Source: CAYVFC01 sp964450715 (GTDB taxonomy: Bacteria; Myxococcota_A; Polyangia; Polyangiales; JAFGIB01). From it: a stretch of 49,354 nt of DNA. The position numbers were made by a program, and so were the translations under genes. Below the pieces are notes generated by a model, which saw nothing but the letters and a program-made list of their open reading frames with translations, made no database searches and was not told where the DNA came from. The stretch is from assembly GCA_964450715.1 (NCBI GenBank), contig CAYVFC010000052.1:1-49354 (forward strand), written 5' to 3'. Each line of letters starts with the position of its first letter. Within the stretch, counting starts at the first letter, position 1. Shown here piece by piece: positions 16,785-27,778 of the stretch.

Positions 16785-16860
<76 letters not shown>

Positions 16861-16982
16861 TGTTAATTTTTCCATAAAATGTAGATTTCAGGCGAGTTAC
16901 TGTCAAGCTGTAATCCGGCGCTGAACTCAGTCGAGCTGCTCGGATGCGCGTTCCGGTCGCGAGCTGTAGCTTGAAACCGGGC

Positions 16983-18371
16983 TCAGTCAAGCGCGTCGAT
17001 CGTCCGTTCCGATTGCCAGAGGATAACCTGGTACACGTCCGGGCTGCTCGGCGTACCCGGGGCCAGCCAGGGTCCGATCCGCACCACGCCGTCGTGCTCC
17101 GCGCGCGGAAGCGGCGGCGCGGTTTCCGGCTCAGCCCTGGTGAATCCGGGGGTTTCCGCCTCGAACCGCTCGGCCACCCGCGCGGCCTCCTCGCCAAGCG
17201 GCGAGCACACTGCGTACAGAAGCCGCCCGCCTGGTCTGACCAGTCGGGCGGCGCGCTGCAGGATGTTCTGCTGGACCAGCCCCAACCGCTCGCCGTCGCC
17301 CGGCTGAGCGCGCAACAGCAGATCGGGGCGGCGGTGAACCGTGCCCAGCCCGGTACAGGGCGCGTCCACCAACACCAGATCGAAGACGGGCTCGAGGCGG
17401 GCGGTGCCCACGGTGAGATCGATGGGGGCGGTCGCCACCCGCTCGCGGCCCAGCCCCAGCCGATCGAGCTCCGGAGCGATGCGGTCGAGCTTGCCCTCGT
17501 CGATGTCGATGGCCGTGACGCTGCCGGTTTCACCCACGGCCGAGGCCAGCAGGGTGGTCTTGTTGCCATGGCCGGCACAAGCGTCGGCGACCCGCTCTGC
17601 CGAGCGCGCGGCGGCGAGCAGCCCGACCAGCTGCGCGCCCTCCTCCTGCACGGCGAACCAGCCCTCGGCATAGCCGGGCAAGCTTCGCGGATCGCCGCCG
17701 CCCGTGACCAGCACGCCGAGAGGCGAGAGCCGCGCCGGCTCGACCCGGGCGGAGGAGGGCAGCTTGCGGGCGATCGCCTCGACCAGATCGTCGCGCCCGA
17801 TGCGCGCCGGGTTGGCCCGCAAACACAGCGGCGGTGGCAGCGGGCGCTCGCCCACCAGCGCCGCCAGGCGCTTGTCGCCCAACGCTCGGCGCAGCCGCGC
17901 CCGCATCCATCCAGGTATGATCAGTGTAGCCGCCGGAGCGGGCCCGGCCGGCCGCGAAGAGGCGACCTTCCTGAGCACGGCGTTGACGAACCCGCCGAGC
18001 GCGCGACCTCGCTTCTGCCCGACCAGCTCCACGGCGTCGCTCACCACCGCGCGGGCCGGCACCCGGTCCAGGTAAAGCAGCTGGAAGCAGGACGCGCGCA
18101 ACACCGCGCGTCCGAGCGGGTCGATCTCGACCTCCGGCCGGGCCAGTTGCGCGGCGATGGCCCGGTCCAGCTCTGGCAGCACCCGCAACGAGCCGTAGAC
18201 GATCTGGGCCGTAAGCCGCGCATCGCGCGCGTCCAGCCCGGCCCGAGCGATCTCGGCGTCCAGCGCCCGCGAGGCGTAGGCGCCGGCGTCGGTCACCCGG
18301 TACAGCGCTGCCACCGCCACCTGGCGCGCGGGCGCGACGGCCTTGCTCCGGTCTTTTCGCTCTGAGGCCAC
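16983..18371 (-). CDS. rsmB: 16S rRNA m5C967 methyltransferase RsmB
   Basis: RsmB methylates C967 of 16S rRNA. The 462-residue protein has an N-terminal NusB-like RNA-binding domain (about 15-150; ARQVAVAALYRV, RAVLRASCFQLLYLDRVP) and a C-terminal RNA m5C methyltransferase domain. Motif I is DACAGHGNKTTLLA, motif IV DAPCTGLGTVHRRP near residue 337 and motif VI YAVCSPLGEEA near 386; the Cys pair supplies release and nucleophile functions. The family usually has PCSG and TCS, so PCTG and VCSP are small variants. The start is GTG at 18371, 25 bp after rseP, so the two genes are probably cotranscribed. Confidence 0.93.
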   Translation of the reverse strand: MASERKDRSKAVAPARQVAVAALYRVTDAGAYASRALDAEIARAGLDARDARLTAQIVYGSLRVLPELDRAIAAQLARPEVEIDPLGRAVLRASCFQLLYLDRVPARAVVSDAVELVGQKRGRALGGFVNAVLRKVASSRPAGPAPAATLIIPGWMRARLRRALGDKRLAALVGERPLPPPLCLRANPARIGRDDLVEAIARKLPSSARVEPARLSPLGVLVTGGGDPRSLPGYAEGWFAVQEEGAQLVGLLAAARSAERVADACAGHGNKTTLLASAVGETGSVTAIDIDEGKLDRIAPELDRLGLGRERVATAPIDLTVGTARLEPVFDLVLVDAPCTGLGTVHRRPDLLLRAQPGDGERLGLVQQNILQRAARLVRPGGRLLYAVCSPLGEEAARVAERFEAETPGFTRAEPETAPPLPRAEHDGVVRIGPWLAPGTPSSPDVYQVILWQSERTIDALD

Positions 18372-18396
18372 GCTGCCGTTTCCGTTCCCCGCGCGG

Positions 18397-20061
18397 TCAA
18401 CGCCCGGAGCTCTGCACGTCGTCTTGGCCCCAGCGGCGCTCGACGTCGTTCTTCACCGCCAGGACCATCAGCAGCAGTAGCAGCACCAGCCCGATGATGT
18501 AAGCCTTCTCGCGGATGCGCAGGCTCAAGGGACGGCGCATCACCGCCTCGAGCAGCGCGAACATCAGGTGCCCGCCGTCGAGCAGCGGGATGGGCAGCAG
18601 GTTGATGAGCCCCAGGTTGATGCTGATGAAGGCCATCAGCTTCAGGTAGTTGAGCACGCCCTCGCGCGCGGCCGTTCCCGAGACCTCGAAGATGGCCAGC
18701 GGGCCGCCGATCGACTCCACCGCCAGCCGCCCCTGCAGCAGGCGGACGATGGAGTAGACGGTGAAGCGGACCATGTTCGCGGTCTCGCGGATCGCCTCTT
18801 GCACCGCGTAGCCGAGGGGATGGGGGTTCTCCACCGGCGGTTCCAGGCGCATCGGCACCCAGTTTCGGATACCGACTACAAATCGATCGGTGAGCTGGCC
18901 CAGCTCGCCCATCCCCTTCTCCGGCTGAAGCGCGAAGCTGCCGGACTGCTCGCGCTCGCCGCGGCGCCAGGTCAGCCGATGCAGGCTGCCCGGGCGCTGG
19001 TTCAGCCGCCGCAAAAAAGAGCGCCAGAAGCGGATCGGCTCGCCGTCCAGGCTCAGCAGCCGGTCCCCCGGCAAAAGCCCCATGCGGTGCTCGGGCGAGC
19101 CCTCCTTGACCTGGCTCACGTACAGGTCGGCCAGCTCCAGGCCGGCGCGCTCGCTGCCCGGGCCCTTGCCCGGCTCGGGGGTGAGGGTGGTCACCCGCGG
19201 CTCGTACACGTCGAGATCCAGCAAGCCCCCCAGCGCGCCGCGGATGGTGGTGGGCCTGAGGTAGGTCAGCGGCAAGAGCGATCCCTGGTTGCGGTCCAGC
19301 GTCCGTTCCAGATCGGTCCAGCGCTGTACCGGTTCTCCGCGGGCGGCCACCACCACGTCAAAGGTCTTGAGCAGCGCCGCCGCGGCCGGGCCGGTGAGCG
19401 AGGTGATGCCGATGACCGGCTTGGGATAGTAGGGCGAGATGCCGATGCGCCCCACCTGGTCGACGATGTCCAGCGGGTAGCGCCGCTCGGCGCGCACCGG
19501 GGTGATGGTCGCCTGTACGCGCTCGCCACCCCTCTGCACGACCAGCTGCAGCGGTTCTCCGGCGCGAACCTCTACCAGGCGTTGCAGCTCGAAGAAGCTC
19601 TGCACCTGCTGCCCGTCGATCTGCAGCACGCGGTCGCCGGGCTCGAGCACGCCGTCGGCCGGCTCGCCCGGTACCACCATCCCCACCATCGCCGGGGTGA
19701 GCTCGGTGTCGCCGAGAAAGACCACAAAGTAGAGCAGCACCGGGAACAGCAGGTTCATGGCCGGACCGGCCACGAAGATGATGATGCGCTTCCAGATGCT
19801 CTGGTTCTCCAGCGAGCGGTGCTCCTCCTCGGGCCCGATCTCGTCCAGGCGGTTCTCCCCCAGAAGCCGCACGTACCCGCCCAGGGGAATGGCAGCGACC
19901 ACGTACTCGGTCTCGCCCCGGCGGAACCCGGCGATGCGCGGTCCGAAGCCCAGGCTGAAACGGAGCACCTTGACGCCGAAGAACTTGGCCCAGACGAAGT
20001 GGCCGATCTCGTGCACGAAGACCAGCACCCCGATGAGCACGATGAAGTAGACGAAGGGCAT
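18397..20061 (-). CDS. rseP: Site-2 intramembrane metalloprotease RseP
   Basis: RseP cleaves membrane-bound anti-sigma factors or signal-peptide remnants. The 554-residue protein has the zinc motif HEIGH (H17, E18, H21) in the first helix, followed by AKFFGVKVLRFSLGFGP. A second metal ligand lies in NLLPIPLLDGGHLMF near residue 485. Two PDZ-like domains sit between (GVLEPGDRVLQIDGQQVQ; GLLPGDRLLSLDGEPI). It is about 100 residues longer than the usual 450, with the extra length in and between the PDZ domains. It precedes rsmB on the same strand. Confidence 0.95.
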   Translation of the reverse strand: MPFVYFIVLIGVLVFVHEIGHFVWAKFFGVKVLRFSLGFGPRIAGFRRGETEYVVAAIPLGGYVRLLGENRLDEIGPEEEHRSLENQSIWKRIIIFVAGPAMNLLFPVLLYFVVFLGDTELTPAMVGMVVPGEPADGVLEPGDRVLQIDGQQVQSFFELQRLVEVRAGEPLQLVVQRGGERVQATITPVRAERRYPLDIVDQVGRIGISPYYPKPVIGITSLTGPAAAALLKTFDVVVAARGEPVQRWTDLERTLDRNQGSLLPLTYLRPTTIRGALGGLLDLDVYEPRVTTLTPEPGKGPGSERAGLELADLYVSQVKEGSPEHRMGLLPGDRLLSLDGEPIRFWRSFLRRLNQRPGSLHRLTWRRGEREQSGSFALQPEKGMGELGQLTDRFVVGIRNWVPMRLEPPVENPHPLGYAVQEAIRETANMVRFTVYSIVRLLQGRLAVESIGGPLAIFEVSGTAAREGVLNYLKLMAFISINLGLINLLPIPLLDGGHLMFALLEAVMRRPLSLRIREKAYIIGLVLLLLLMVLAVKNDVERRWGQDDVQSSGR

Positions 20062-20427
20062 GGATGACGGTCGACCACGCTAGCACAGAAGGGGAACCGC
20101 TTCATCGGCGGGTGTCCCGCCCGCCGCGCGCGCGGCAGAGCGGCGCGGGCGGGCGGCGCGGGCGGGCGGGGATGCACGGAAGCCCGGCCACGCGCCTCGG
20201 CCCCCTACCCCTATCTAGGACAGGAAGCGGCGCGGGTGCGGTTCGAGATTTGCGACGGATCCTCTCGCTTGCGGACAGGTAAAAACCCGGCCGCAAACGA
20301 ACGGCAAAGCGCCGCACGGGCACCGCTGATCCGTGGCCAGAGACCGCCGGCCATGCTAGCGTAGTTATCGAATCGAGCGGTCAACGCGGCGTTTTTCAGC
20401 GCTGGCCACCACGAACGGTACGTAGCG
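20062..20427. other. Intergenic region with no gene seen
   Basis: This 366-bp divergent spacer between rseP and the receiver-GGDEF gene is very GC-rich in its rseP-side half (cgcgcgcggcagagcggcgc and similar). I see no coding region, tRNA or convincing hairpin. It should hold the promoters of both genes. Confidence 0.6.
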
Positions 20428-21300
20428 ATGAACTCGCTCATCCTGGTCGCAGAAGCCGACCCCTTCGACATGCGCTTGCTCTGCGAGCTGTGCGCGAGCC
20501 TGGGCTACGAGGTGATCACGGCCGGAGACGGACGCGCGGTGCTGGACAGCGTGGCGCGGGACAGCCCTGATCTGGTGCTGATGGAAGCGTCGCTGCCCAA
20601 GATGAGCGGGTTGGAGGTACTGCGCATCCTGAAGTCCGACAGCAACCTGGCCCGGATACCGGTGCTGGTGGTCACCAGTGACGAGGATGTCGAGGCCCGC
20701 AGCAGCGCGCTGGACGCGGGGGCCGACGACTACATCGGCAAACCCTTCCGGGTCTTCGAAATCCAACGACGGGTGAGAAACGCGCTCAGGCTGCGCACCC
20801 GCGACAAGGCCACCGGATCGGGCAGCAGGCGCACCAGCGGCATCGACGACATCATCGACGCGCTGACCGGAGCCGGCACCCCGGCGCAGCTGTTCATCAC
20901 CCTGGACTACGAGTTCACCCGGGCGGTTCGCTACGCGCACCCGCTCGGCTGCCTGGTGGTACGCATCACCAACTTCGCCCTGCTGGCCGAGAAGCTCAGC
21001 GGCGATTCCCGGGAGGGTGTCCTGGTAGCGCTGGCCGATGGTCTCAGACAGAGCATCCGCAACGTGGATCACCTCTTCCGTTCCGGTCCCGAGGAGTTCA
21101 CCGTGATCCTGCCCGAGACCGGACCGGACGGCTGCCAGGTGGTGACCGGGCGGCTCAGGTCCGGAGCGGAGGACCTGTCGCTGTTCGGCGTGGCGGTCTC
21201 GCCGCTGCCGATTCTGGCGGTGGGCTCGGCCTGCTACCCGGATAGCGGCGCCAGCGATGCCAAGGAGTTGATCGCCGCGGCGCGCGGCGCGCTGCGATGA
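20428..21300 (+). CDS. Atypical receiver + degenerate GGDEF protein
   Basis: The protein has 290 residues. Residues 1-120 are a CheY-like receiver, but the phosphoacceptor position is Glu: PDLVLMEASLP puts E53 where PDLVLLD is expected. T83 and K105 of the active site are kept. Residues 145-290 resemble a diguanylate cyclase domain, with SGPEEF at 219-224 replacing GG(D/E)EF, so cyclase activity is unlikely. A Glu at the phosphosite often mimics the active state, and a degenerate GGDEF may bind GTP or c-di-GMP. It is followed 88 bp later by the conserved hypothetical gene on the same strand. Confidence 0.87.
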   Translation: MNSLILVAEADPFDMRLLCELCASLGYEVITAGDGRAVLDSVARDSPDLVLMEASLPKMSGLEVLRILKSDSNLARIPVLVVTSDEDVEARSSALDAGADDYIGKPFRVFEIQRRVRNALRLRTRDKATGSGSRRTSGIDDIIDALTGAGTPAQLFITLDYEFTRAVRYAHPLGCLVVRITNFALLAEKLSGDSREGVLVALADGLRQSIRNVDHLFRSGPEEFTVILPETGPDGCQVVTGRLRSGAEDLSLFGVAVSPLPILAVGSACYPDSGASDAKELIAAARGALR

Positions 21301-21388
21301 GGGACGCTAGACCCGACCGGGCGCGGGCGGGAGGGGCTCGCGGACGGCGTGACCGCCCTGGTGATTGCTGATATTCTAGACGGTATTC

Positions 21389-22084
21389 ATGGCCAGAGGT
21401 CCCTCACCGCTACTCGGATACAACACCAATATCCGGCACGAGGGTAAGCTGTACCATATCCAGACCGAGGACTCGGGGGTCGGCAACCCGCACATCATCA
21501 CCCACCTGTTCGCGGACGGCGGCCGCATCGTGGCCACCCGCAAGTCCGACTACCGCGAGCACCTGGGCGCGGAAAACCTGGAAGAGATCGTCCGCGGGAT
21601 GATGAAGGCGCAGCACAAGGAAATGGCCCTGGCACTGCGCGACCGGATCTTCGACCCGTATGAGCCGGAAACGGATGCCGGGCCGGCCGGGGCACCTGCC
21701 GCGGACAAGCCCGCAACCGAGCCCGCGGCAAAGAGCGCTGCTACCGGGCAGCAGCAGAGCGACTTCAACGAAGACACGCTGGAACGGGCCGCGCGGGCGC
21801 GCATGGCCTCCTCGGACCTGTGGAAGTCGGTTCCGCGCGTCAGAGGGATCACCGGCCCGGCCGTGGCGGCGGCCCCGCCCCCGGGGGGCGAAACGCAGGG
21901 CGCGCTGGCCGCAGGGGCGGCGGCAGAGCCTGAACCTCCGGAGGGGCAACAGCCTGAGCCGGCGGCACGGCAGCCCGAGCAGAAGCCGGCCAAGACGAAA
22001 TCGATCTTCGGCAACGACCAGGCCGAAGAGATGTCGCTCGACGAGGTGATCCTGGCCTACATCCAGGATGAACCGGATAAGTGA
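21389..22084 (+). CDS. Conserved hypothetical protein
   Basis: The protein has 231 residues. The N-terminal 90 residues look conserved and compact: LLGYNTNIRHEGKLYHIQTE, HIITHLFADGGRIVATRKSDY and EIVRGMMKAQHKEMALALRD. I have seen this block in proteins from deltaproteobacteria but know no function. A long Ala/Pro/Glu-rich linker (about 95-205) follows, then a short acidic tail, EEMSLDEVILAYIQDEPD, which looks like a docking peptide. Its stop codon overlaps the start of the next gene, so the two are translationally coupled. Confidence 0.75.
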   Translation: MARGPSPLLGYNTNIRHEGKLYHIQTEDSGVGNPHIITHLFADGGRIVATRKSDYREHLGAENLEEIVRGMMKAQHKEMALALRDRIFDPYEPETDAGPAGAPAADKPATEPAAKSAATGQQQSDFNEDTLERAARARMASSDLWKSVPRVRGITGPAVAAAPPPGGETQGALAAGAAAEPEPPEGQQPEPAARQPEQKPAKTKSIFGNDQAEEMSLDEVILAYIQDEPDK

Positions 22085-22695
22085 TGCCTGAGCCGAGCGC
22101 CAGGGTCCCGTCCGTGCGGCGGTCCGCTTCTGCCGCGTGGCGTGCGCGCGACTTTTTGCTGCGCGCCGCCGTGACCGGCCCGATCGCGCTCGCCCTGCTG
22201 CTGGGCCCGGCGCCGGAAGCGGCGTCCGCGCAGGAGGCGGCCCAGCGGCGACTGGCCCAGGCGCTCTCGGGCTACGAGTCGATCCCGGACGCGAGCTGGT
22301 GGCAAGCGCGCGGGCCGGATACCGTAGCAACCCTGCGCGCGCTTTACCGCGACCAGCAGCAGCCGGCGTTCGTGCGCCAGCGCGCGGTGCGGGCGGCCTC
22401 TTTTTACAGCACGGACGAGGCCAGGGAGTTTTTGCTCTCGGTAGCCCGGCAGCCGGGTCAGAGAGATCTGCTGATCCGCGAGGCTTTGCTCGGCCTGGCC
22501 CGGGCCTTTGCCGAGCGGGCCGGCGACGCGATCGCCCGCTTTCTCGATCACGAGCGACCGCTGGTGCGCGGGGCCGCGGCCGAGGCGCTCGGCGCGATCA
22601 AAAGCGACTCCTGGAGGCCGGCCATCGAGCGCCGGCTGCGGAGCGAGCGCGATGCAACCGTACGCGCGGCGTTGCAGCGGGCGCTGGCGAAATAG
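22081..22695 (+). CDS. Exported HEAT-repeat protein
   Basis: The protein has 204 residues and begins with a GTG at 22081 overlapping the previous stop by four bases, or the ATG three bases on. A long N-region is followed by a hydrophobic core (AVTGPIALALLLGPAPEAASAQ), a probable signal peptide cleaved after ASA. The mature part is made of HEAT-like helical pairs, for example RGAAAEALGAIKSDSW and RDATVRAALQRALAK. It probably acts as a scaffold. The coupling to the conserved hypothetical protein suggests that both act together. It converges with murI, 13 bp apart. Confidence 0.78.
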   Translation: MMPEPSARVPSVRRSASAAWRARDFLLRAAVTGPIALALLLGPAPEAASAQEAAQRRLAQALSGYESIPDASWWQARGPDTVATLRALYRDQQQPAFVRQRAVRAASFYSTDEAREFLLSVARQPGQRDLLIREALLGLARAFAERAGDAIARFLDHERPLVRGAAAEALGAIKSDSWRPAIERRLRSERDATVRAALQRALAK

Positions 22696-22708
22696 GCGTC
22701 ACAGACGA

Positions 22709-23554
22709 CTACAGATCGATCTGCTCGACCTCCAGCCCGTGCAGCGTCCGACCCAGAAAGCGCGAGGCCATCTCGGAGAAGGGGCCGGGCATGTCGGTCA
22801 CCAACAGCCGCAGCCTCCCCTGCTCGCTGTTCGGCGTTTCGAGCTCTCTCTCCTTCAGGAGCTCCCTGAGCTGCTCGGCGGTGGCCCGGGCGCTGTCGAT
22901 AACGCGCAGCTGCTCCCCGAAGAGCCGGCGCGCCTCGTCCTCGATCACCGGTTGCAACAAGGGGTAGTGCGTACAGCCGAGCACCAGCGCGTCCAGCCCG
23001 CGCTGCGAAAGCGGCCCGAGGTAGTGCCGCACCGCCAGTCGGGGCAGCTCGCCCTCGGTCCACCCCTCCTCGGCCAGTGGCACCAACAGCGGTGCCGCCT
23101 GGCCCACCACCTCGGCGCGCGTCTGAAGACCCGAGACCGCGCGCGCGTACGCTCCCGAGGCGATGGTCCCCGCGGTTCCCAGCACTCCGATGCGGCCCGT
23201 GCGGCTGGCGCGCACCGCCGCTCGCGCCCCGGGCTCGATCACGCCCAGCACCGGCAGGTCGAGCTGAACGCGCAGCATGTCCAGCGCCACCGAGCTGACG
23301 GTGTTACAGGCCACCACCAGTAGCTTGATGTCGTGCTCGCGCAGCTTGCGAGCGCACCCCTGGGCGTAGCGGACCACGGTAGCCGCGCTGCGCGTGCCGT
23401 AGGGCACCCGCGCGGTGTCGCCCAGGTAGACCAGGTTTTCGCGGGGCATCAGCTCGGCGATGGCCCGGACCACCGTCAGCCCGCCCAGGCCGGAATCGAA
23501 AACACCGATGGGAGCTGTTCTGTCCACGCCACCCGCCTCGATCCGCGCGGCCAT
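22709..23554 (-). CDS. murI: Glutamate racemase
   Basis: MurI makes D-glutamate for peptidoglycan. The 281-residue protein has the family motifs: GVFDSGLGGLTVVRA near the N-terminus, NLVYLGDTARVPYGTRS, the first catalytic Cys in VVACNTVSSVA (usually NTA(S/T)), and the second in VLGCTHYPLL. Length is typical. The ATG at 23554 is well placed. It is divergent from the hybrid kinase gene with 186 bp between them. Confidence 0.95.
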   Translation of the reverse strand: MAARIEAGGVDRTAPIGVFDSGLGGLTVVRAIAELMPRENLVYLGDTARVPYGTRSAATVVRYAQGCARKLREHDIKLLVVACNTVSSVALDMLRVQLDLPVLGVIEPGARAAVRASRTGRIGVLGTAGTIASGAYARAVSGLQTRAEVVGQAAPLLVPLAEEGWTEGELPRLAVRHYLGPLSQRGLDALVLGCTHYPLLQPVIEDEARRLFGEQLRVIDSARATAEQLRELLKERELETPNSEQGRLRLLVTDMPGPFSEMASRFLGRTLHGLEVEQIDL

Positions 23555-23707
23555 CGCCGGCCGCCCCGTACCGGGGCATGGTAGCAGAGATCGCCCGTAA
23601 CCGTTCAGTGCTCTAGACCTGAACGCTTACTCTGAAACCGGGGCGGCCAGGGCCCAAATGCAACCGATCGCCCGGCCGGCACCGCCCCCCGACTGCCACT
23701 TTCTCTC

Positions 23708-23723
23708 ACGCCGTTTTCGGCGT
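23708..23723 (+). promoter_or_regulatory. Leader hairpin before the kinase gene
   Basis: A 6-bp perfect stem (acgccg / cggcgt) with a tttt loop ends 17 bases before the ATG at 23741 and is followed by aaaattt. It may be an operator or a 5'-UTR hairpin. The evidence is only the symmetry and position. Confidence 0.3.
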
Positions 23724-23740
23724 AAAATTTCGCGTTCGTC

Positions 23741-25780
23741 ATGGGGAAGGAGATACCAGGAAGGGTTCTGGCCGTTTGCGACGATGACGGCACCCGATCC
23801 ATCCTGTCGCGGGTGCTGAGGGGCATGGGGCTGCAGATCGACTTCGTCGAAGGCGACGAGGTGAGAATCGAGCAGAACGAACGGCAAGAGACCCGCGTGG
23901 TGGTGCTGGATTGCAGCGGGGGACAGGTCGACGCCTGCCTGCGCGATATCGAGGCGCTCAAGGGCCAGCGGACGCTCTCCTCGCCCCCGGTGATGGTGAT
24001 GATCGACGAGCAGAACCAACGCGCGGCCAAGGAGGCCCTCAAGGTGGGCGCCGAATCGTTCCTGTTCAAGCCCTTCTCCGACGCCGAGCTGGAGCTGCGC
24101 GTCAGCAGACTTCTGACCCTGTACAGCGCCACCGATCCCATCACCCCCCGGGAGCGCTCGCACGGAGCGTTGCTGGCGCTGACCCAGAAACTGGTCTCGT
24201 CGCTCGATTTCCAGGAGATCCTCTACACCATCGTCCGGCGGATCGCCGAGGTCGTGCAGGTGGACCGCGTCTCCATCGTGATGGTACCCGAGCAACAGGA
24301 CGTGGGCTTCGTGGTAGCGACCAGCGACGACCCCAAGATGTCGCACCTGGAGCTGGATCTGAAGAAGTACCCGGAGATCCAGCACGTGATCGCCACCAAG
24401 CAACCGCTGGTCATCGAGGACGTGGATACGCATCCGGTGCTGGACGGGGTGCGCGCATCCATGCAGAGCGCGGGGCTGTCGGCGCTCACCGTCATCCCCA
24501 TCGTCTGGGAGGAGCAGGTGCGAGGGGCGCTGTTCATCCGGGCGGCCACCCGCAAAGGCGTGCTGGACCGGCGGCAGATGTTCGTCTGCCAGGCCCTGGT
24601 CAACGCCACCGCCATCGCCATGCGCAACGCCGAGATCATGCTCAAGCTGCGCGAGGAGGCGCAGAGCATCGCCCGCGATCGCCAGCAGACCGAGAAGCAG
24701 CTGCAGTCGCTCAGGCGTTACGCCGAGGTCTTCGTCTCTTCCGAGGACGGCATCGCCGTGTTCGACACGGACGGACGGGTGCTGATGGTCAGCATCGGCG
24801 TCAGCCGCATTCTCGGTTACGGCGAAAAGGAGCTGCTGGGCCGCCGTTTGCGGGAGATCATCCACGAGGAGGATCTGAGGGCCGCGCCCGAGCTGTTCGA
24901 GGGGGTGCCCGGCGAGCAGTATCCCAAGAACTTCGACGTCAGGGCCCGGCGCAAGGACGGCGAGGTCAGGACCATCAACTGCTCGGTCTCCTCGCTGGGG
25001 ACCACCGGGCGCACCATGCTGATGGTCTTTCGCGACGTATCCGAAGCCCGCCGCACGCGCGAGGAGCTGGTCAAGACCAAGAACTTCCTGGAATCGCTGA
25101 TCGAGAACAGCGTGGACGCCATCGTGGCCACCGACCGCAAGGGCACCATCATCCTGTACAACCGAGCGGCCGAGCGGCTCTTCGGCTGGCGCGTCTCGGG
25201 CGTGCTGCACAAGATGAACGTCAAGCACCTCTACCTCGGAGACGGCGCGCAGGAGGTAGGGCGCAAGCTGCGCTCGGACGGCGAGGGCGGCGTGGGTCGG
25301 GTGGGCCCCATCCGCATGGAGGCGATCCACAGCGGCGGCGACCGCTTCCCCATCTCGCTGACCGCGGCATACATCTATGAAAACGGCCTCCACACCTCGA
25401 CCTTCGGCATCTTCACCGATCTGCGCGACCGCGAGCGGGTGGAGAACGAGCTGGCGCTGGCGCAGCAGCGCATCGCCATCAGCGAGAAGCAGGCGCTGAT
25501 CGCCGAGCTGGCCGGAGCCACCGCGCACGAGCTCAACCAGCCGCTGACCGGCGTGATGGGATACGCGGAGCTTCTGGCCCGCAAGCTGGCCAAAAATCCG
25601 GACGCGGCGCGAGCGGCCGAGTCCATCCACCGCGAGGCCGAGCGCATGGCGGAGATCGTGCGCAAGATCGGCAAGCTCACCAAGTACGAGACCCAGAGCT
25701 ACGTGGGCAAGCAACGCATTTTGGACCTGAACCGAGCCTCGGCGGGCAACAGCGAGAACCCGCCGAGCGGTGAACGTTGA
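23741..25780 (+). CDS. Receiver-GAF-PAS-PAS-HisKA protein lacking an ATPase domain
   Basis: The protein has 679 residues. Domains in order: a receiver-like domain (1-125; D57 in VVVLDCSGG, K110 in LFKPF), a GAF domain (about 150-310), two PAS domains (about 330-440 and 450-565; GRVLMVSIGVSRILGYGEKELLG, then AIVATDRKGTIILYNRAAER) and a HisKA segment (about 585-650) with the phospho-His in AHELNQPLTG. It then ends after SAGNSENPPSGER with no N, D or G box of the HATPase domain. Either it receives phosphate in trans, or the C-terminus was lost. A complete kinase follows at once. Confidence 0.88.
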   Translation: MGKEIPGRVLAVCDDDGTRSILSRVLRGMGLQIDFVEGDEVRIEQNERQETRVVVLDCSGGQVDACLRDIEALKGQRTLSSPPVMVMIDEQNQRAAKEALKVGAESFLFKPFSDAELELRVSRLLTLYSATDPITPRERSHGALLALTQKLVSSLDFQEILYTIVRRIAEVVQVDRVSIVMVPEQQDVGFVVATSDDPKMSHLELDLKKYPEIQHVIATKQPLVIEDVDTHPVLDGVRASMQSAGLSALTVIPIVWEEQVRGALFIRAATRKGVLDRRQMFVCQALVNATAIAMRNAEIMLKLREEAQSIARDRQQTEKQLQSLRRYAEVFVSSEDGIAVFDTDGRVLMVSIGVSRILGYGEKELLGRRLREIIHEEDLRAAPELFEGVPGEQYPKNFDVRARRKDGEVRTINCSVSSLGTTGRTMLMVFRDVSEARRTREELVKTKNFLESLIENSVDAIVATDRKGTIILYNRAAERLFGWRVSGVLHKMNVKHLYLGDGAQEVGRKLRSDGEGGVGRVGPIRMEAIHSGGDRFPISLTAAYIYENGLHTSTFGIFTDLRDRERVENELALAQQRIAISEKQALIAELAGATAHELNQPLTGVMGYAELLARKLAKNPDAARAAESIHREAERMAEIVRKIGKLTKYETQSYVGKQRILDLNRASAGNSENPPSGER

Positions 25781-25791
25781 GCGGGAGAGAC

Positions 25792-27468
<1,677 letters not shown>

Positions 27469-27478
27469 CTACCCCTGT

Positions 27479-27643
27479 CATTTCGAGCGGAGCGAGAAAT
27501 CTCTTTGCGGCGCTATCTGACAGAGAAATCTCCTCGCGGCGCCGGGCTGTGCATGAACGGGGAACGCGATTCGCTCATTCGTTCTCTGTCAGTCCGGAGA
27601 GACGCGCCCGTACACCCGAAAGCGGGGAGCGAATCGCGTTCCC
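27479..27643. repeat. Palindromic repeat arm plus 17-bp inverted repeat
   Basis: gtcatttcgagcggagcgag and gagaaatctc at 27479-27533 are arms of the dispersed palindromic family. Next to them is a perfect 17-bp inverted repeat (gggaacgcgattcgctc at 27560-27576 and its complement at 27627-27643) around a 50-bp loop. It could act as a transcription stop after the kinase operon. Confidence 0.65.
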
Positions 27644-27660
27644 AACAACGAGGAAGGGGG

Positions 27661-27731
27661 CTCGGGAGGGTGGATTCGAACCACCATTCTCGGTTCCAAA
27701 GACCGATGTCCTACCCTTGAACGACTCCCGA
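27661..27731 (-). tRNA. tRNA-Gln (TTG)
   Basis: The minus strand gives a cloverleaf of 71 nt: acceptor TCGGGAG with CTCCCGA, discriminator G, D-arm GTTC/GGAC, anticodon stem TCGGT/ACCGA around CTTTGGA (anticodon TTG), and T-arm GGTGG-TTCGAAT-CCACC. CCA is not encoded. Confidence 0.93.
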
Positions 27732-27778
27732 AGCTTACGCCGGCCGCGATACTAGCGCGCCGATTAGGTACGGTCCAA

